A DNA stretch of 64,000 bases, taken from NCBI GenBank assembly GCA_029964075.1, contig CM057142.1, forward strand, positions 35,962,392 to 36,026,391. The letters run 5' to 3'. Below are positions 59,373-64,000 of the stretch, piece by piece. The notes beneath the pieces were generated by a model. The model made no database searches. It was not told where the DNA came from and saw only the letters and a list, made by a program, of their open reading frames with translations. The translations under genes were made by a program, and so were the position numbers. Position 1 is the stretch's first letter. Every line of letters begins with the position of its first letter. This DNA is from Patiria pectinifera. Taxonomy: Eukaryota > Echinodermata > Asteroidea > Valvatida > Asterinidae.

Positions 59373-61384
59373 CTGGTAGTAGATGTCAAATGACGCAAAC
59401 GCATAGGCGGCGGAGGGGGTGGGCTGAGGGCTAGAGCCCCCCCACTGTTTTGCCCTTTCCCATACTGGTCTTTAAAATTTTCTGATCCAGCCGCTATCCC
59501 CCTCTTCCACTTGACCCCCCCACACACACACTTTTTACCGTGCTCCGCCGCCCTTGAAACGTCCTTTATAGTTAGAAGTCGAAATACAATATTCAGATCC
59601 AAAGGTCACGGTTGGAATGAAAATGCTATATGTGTTTAGGCTCGTGCTTAAAAACTGAAAGAAAAAAGGATCCAGAAAGGCAAACCGAATAAAAAAAGCA
59701 TTTGATATAGATTTTAGGAATATCCCAACTTGAACGACTTTACTTATTTCTAGGTAATAATATCGAATTCTTCGGAATTTATTATTATAATTTGTCGAAA
59801 TTTCTCAGAAAGTGCTGACTCGGGATTAAAGGGAATATACATCATTTGCTTTTGCTGTAATTTTCAGAAATGGATGGAATTGGGGGGTTGGAAATATATA
59901 GCAAATATAGTTACACTGACTTTTTTGAGGTTTTGGGTTCGAAAATGCTATAAAAACCAAGAAAAACAATCATTTTCCTGTAGTCTGGTTCCCTGACTCC
60001 ATATAAGAAGAAACAGAGCAGTTTACATACATTGGGGAATTGTAAGGTCAGGGAACCAGTCTAGCTGGCTTGTACCCGTTCATAGGTGTGTAATCGATTG
60101 CTAACAAATGCGATGGTCAATTGGGGCCAGTATTTGAAAAAAGGCCAAGCTGGTCGGCCGACCAGCGTTGGAAATTGATACAAAAATACCACTTTTCTTG
60201 AAAATGACAGTATACCAGGTGCCATGATTTTACAGGATGCTTTACACTGTCATTCACTAACAGTCCAGCAAGGTATTTCAAAATGATTTGGTAGTTTTAT
60301 TTTTGATGTTTGCAAATGTTGTATTTTCCCTTTAAAATATACAAATGTATATGCAATGCATGCCTCAACCATTCCAAGAAACCGGGAAAGTCCCGTGTGT
60401 CAGATAAGATGTCCATTTCGTGATCAGTCCTGTTCATGTGTTCGGCTTTCGTTTTATGTAAGGGAATTTTCCACTTTGATGGCCGTTGAATATTATAATT
60501 TTGTATCAATCAGGTATTCAGTATTTGTGATGGTGACAAAAGCAGCATTCATCTATTCTGCTACGTAACGACCGAAGCAAATCATCGATTATTCATAAAG
60601 TAAAGATAGCTTTTATTCATTTTTTGGGAAATATCCTCCAAGGAGATCAACAGATCAAAATCCAGAATATATCTTACAGACTGAGATATGTCCAGCAGTC
60701 CCAGTTTAGAGAGCGAATTTGATGAAATAACTAATTGTATTCCATTAAAATTTCTCCTTTGGTACTTGGATTTAAAATTCAGTTGCGGGTTAAAAGCTCA
60801 AACTTAACTTCCAATTTGATTTTCAATTGCATACAATTAAACTTATATTATAAGATGGTGAAGGGCAAAACCTAATTTGATTTAATCAAGCTCCATTGCA
60901 CAAAATTTAATTGTTCTTGGTGTCATTTACTTACGGATGCTAAGACTAAAAGCTTAGATTTTAGCCATTCGAGTAATATTCTGAGACCCCGTTCACAATC
61001 CTGAAGTAAACGTATTTAGGGGTTGGCATCTCGTACATAGTACTGAGCGTTCTCCTCAAGACATTACTAACGCGGATGCGTTTTGCGTGATCTTGCCTGC
61101 TCACGGCTAAAGTTAGTCTCCTTCGCAGCCGTAGGCTGAAGTTAATGATGAGCGATTTCAGCAAAAACGTGCATACATGGCTCCATTCTCGATAGCAGTT
61201 TGCAATGAAAACCGGTTCAGCTTGTTAATGTGAAGGCAAAGCCATGCAAAAGCCTGAAAGTATTAGGCCTTTTCGAGGAAATGCATAAGTATGGACCGGG
61301 CTTTAGAGAGGTGGGAGGGGTCTGCACGTGGGTTCTCATCTTCAAACTAAAATGTTTGAGTTGTAAGCAGAGAGACAAATGTAC

Positions 61385-61480
61385 TAAAATAGAGCCGACC
61401 AAACCCAAACCAATCCCTGGAACCAAACCAGATCACATTAAACCAAACAAAATAAAACAAATCAAACTGATCACACTTTG
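61385..61480. repeat. AAACC-rich degenerate simple repeat (right arm)
   Basis: Counterpart of 22755-22850. The 90-codon frame across it is compositional. Confidence 0.7.
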
Positions 61481-62886
61481 GCATTCCATCAACACACACT
61501 AAATGAATGCCATGTAATGACAAATCAAAATATAAAGAGACAGAGCCTGACAACACCTCTACTGAGATCTCGGCTTCAAAGGGTTTAACGCTATTAAGTG
61601 CTATTTGTAAAGCCGGTGAAATACCACCGTTCGAGAAGAATTAATGAAAAATACCGCTTGTAGTTGATGAAAGTGAATTAATACCACTCGTGCTACGCAA
61701 TTAATTATTCGAGAACAAAGGTGGTATTTCCTTTTAATATCACATCTACATAAAATATGAGCGTCTGAATAAGCATATTACTGCGATTCTCAAAAGTCTG
61801 CGAAATCGAACATTGCAACGGCTTGTTGTGAAATTGGTTTTTGACTGCTGTCAATCAAAACTAATCAGTAGGTACCTTTTCAGTATATTTTTGTCTGGCG
61901 GCAGTAAAAACTTCCAACGTGCAACTCGAAACTTCTGAGTTCGCAGAATTTTGAGAACCGCAGTAAAATGCAAGGTCATGATCGGGAATATTAGACTTCT
62001 TTTGGCTCGTGACTGAAAGCTTGAAAAAATGATCCAAAAAAATAACTACAAAAACATCGTTTAATTTTAGAAAGATACTAATATAACAATAATAATAATT
62101 AATAATAATAACTACACTAACGTAAATGATTTTACTTACTTTCTATGGAATAAATTTCAACTTTGAATATTTTGGTATAGATTATTCTAAACTGGTGAAA
62201 ATTATCAGAAAGTGTTTACTCGAGATTAACCAGGGATTAACCATGTTCCAAGAAATCGGGAAAGTCCCTAATTAATGTGAAGGATATAAACGTTTTGCAT
62301 TTCATTTCCTGTTGATTTCTCAGGCTTTCGCTTGAGGCGAGGGATTTTTTCCTTTGCTGGCCTTTATACATGTATATAATTTCGCATCTATCAGGTATTC
62401 AGTATTTGTGATGGTGACAAAAGCAGCATTCATACATTCTGCTACGCATCGGAACAAGTAATCGACCGAAGCAAGTCATCGATTATTCATAAGGTAAAGA
62501 TAGCTCAGTTGTTTTCATTTCTTTGGCAACAATTTCCAAGGAGATCAACAGATCATTCTGCCAGCGTGTTTTTCAATCCTAATGTAGTTCATCTCAGTGA
62601 ATATTTAAAAAAATCGAATCAGAAACTCTATGGGACTCGTATGCTACGTTTTCACCATCTCATTCAGGGTCTAATCAGACAGCTATTTTTAATTGATAGA
62701 ATGGAACTGAGAGCGACTGCTGGATTTGTATTCTAGCTAAAATGTTCTGACTAAAACGGTTAATAAGGTAATATACTTTGCGTATTTGAATCGTGCAGCT
62801 CTTGAACGGGTTCATTATATACCGAACAAAGAATTTTGTCACTCTTCATAATGTATCTGCATGTATACGTATGCAAATACTTTCTG

Positions 62887-63073
62887 GAGGGTCCTGAAGG
62901 GGGTTTCCTAATCCCATTTCCAAGCCTACCCAAATCCCAGTCGAAATCCTACAATCCCAGCCTGTTTTGCTCAAATCTCAATCCCATTCCCATTTTTCTA
63001 TGGATTTCTGGTTCACAAATCCCAGTCCCAGTGCATGAAATCCCAGCTCCCATTTTACCCCTTCAGGACACTC
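62887..63073 (-). mobile_element. MITE with GAGGGTCCTGAAGGGG ends (right arm)
   Basis: The ends GAGGGTCCTGAAGGGG and CCCCTTCAGGACACTC are inverse copies. Counterpart of 21156-21349. Confidence 0.65.
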
Positions 63074-64000
63074 TTTCTTAATGAATAAAATATCAACTAC
63101 ACAAAAATTTCTTCGCTATCAGGCAAGCTTCTGTGATTATGACGTAAGATAAATAAAATTGTGCATTTGAAGTTTCTGAAGATATTTTTTCAAATTTGTT
63201 ATGATATTCTCGAAAAGTGTTTACTCGAAATTAGCATATTCAAGCCTCACCCATACTCCGAGAAAATCCCTTCTTAAGGTTACGGTTTACTATTTCAGTT
63301 GCTGTTGAAAAAAAACCTTAACATTTTATTAGGTGTTTTTACTATCAAAAACATTGAACCGAAAACAAATGTGGAAACAAAAATGACAAAAATGACATGG
63401 ATTGGTATCTCGATTAAACAACATTGAATGGGGGTTGGGGAGGTTTTTTGTATGAGAGCGATCGAGGGACCAAATCTTTCTGTGACATCACTTGGATAAA
63501 GGGGTAGACCCTTTAAGCTCTAGCTCATTGTAAGCTCCAATTCATAGTGAACAAAAACCTCACACCGTGGATAATTTCATATCGTTTTAAAATAGTTTGA
63601 ATTAATTCTCAAAATATCGTGAAACAAAAGCAAAGTGAAATAAGCCAGACCTCAATTTTGAGACGATTTACCAGTTTCAAATCTCGGTTCAGAGATCGTG
63701 GATAAAACATTCAGTTGAGACAAAATCGAATACACGATGGCGAATAGTAGACAAAATTATTAAAGTGTCTTCAGAACGAAATAATCCCCTGAAAGTAAGA
63801 AAAGAAAAAGAAAAAGAAAGAAAGAAAGTTTCGGTCATCCATCCAGTTACTAACCTTGCCCAACCGGACTTAACTCCTTTGTATTTTGTGCCCAAGATTT
63901 TGCCAGTTGGCGCCTGTTTCACAATGATTGCGTCACAATAGCTGTGAAAACAATGCGCCGAAAAGACTAGACCTTTTAACACAAAATTGTCAACGATTCC

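Larger units (their letters stand above)
47350..64000 (-). repeat. Right arm of giant inverted repeat
   Basis: This is the reverse complement of 20212-36915, reaching the window end without a boundary. Its inner edge continues past the point where the left contig stops (GATGGAGGAAGGTCATAATT at about 47368 equals the left arm at about 36885). All listed left-arm elements recur here. Confidence 0.97.

Noticed and set aside
20212-64000. Retrovirus-like or LTR element as cause of the long repeat
   Set aside because: The repeats are inverted, not direct, and no polymerase, integrase or capsid-like frame is visible anywhere in the window.

Overview
The window reads as nuclear DNA of an animal, most likely a marine invertebrate. 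It is AT-rich and gene-poor, genes are split by GT-AG introns, and there are many short non-autonomous transposons, a tRNA-derived SINE-like head and many TACATGTA-type runs. A hemichordate or lancelet would fit, but this is a weak inference. The sequence is two contigs (1-36915 and 37416-64000) joined by a 500-N gap.

Region A, 4.2-19.4 kb, minus strand, holds one very large gene. Two small exons (18096-18446 and 17105-17348) splice in phase into an exon starting at 16826. The long coding blocks 14602-16826 and 4883-14661 follow. The protein, over 4,000 codons, looks like a bacterial filamentous haemagglutinin (FHA/CdiA beta-helix, haemagglutinin repeats), yet its gene has animal-type introns. 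Its C-terminal third is about 40 copies of a 46-residue (138-bp) unit, of which 37 are almost identical. A possible last exon lies at 4261-4456. A CpG-dense block at 19.03-19.43 kb may be its promoter, followed by a 0.4-kb purine tract.

Region B, 20.2-64.0 kb, is a giant inverted repeat. The left arm (20212-36915) matches the right arm (about 47350-64000, reversed) from end to end, with the coordinate sum drifting only from 84212 to about 84285. The arms hold no intact large gene. They carry MITEs, a hAT-like element with an 8-bp target duplication, a motif-rich 640-bp foldback element, tandemly duplicated CRE/CCAAT/GC-box sequence, promoter-like modules, a diverged copy of the big gene's last exon, and exon-like remnants of an unknown gene. 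The arms could be a true palindrome, or two haplotype contigs that overlap and were scaffolded head-to-head. The gap position makes the second explanation a serious one.

Region C, 37.4-47.35 kb, is the spacer. It is a mosaic of transposons and older, more diverged copies of arm segments, so this locus has duplicated repeatedly. I found no CRISPR array, rRNA gene, intact transposase, reverse transcriptase, integrase or LTR pair.
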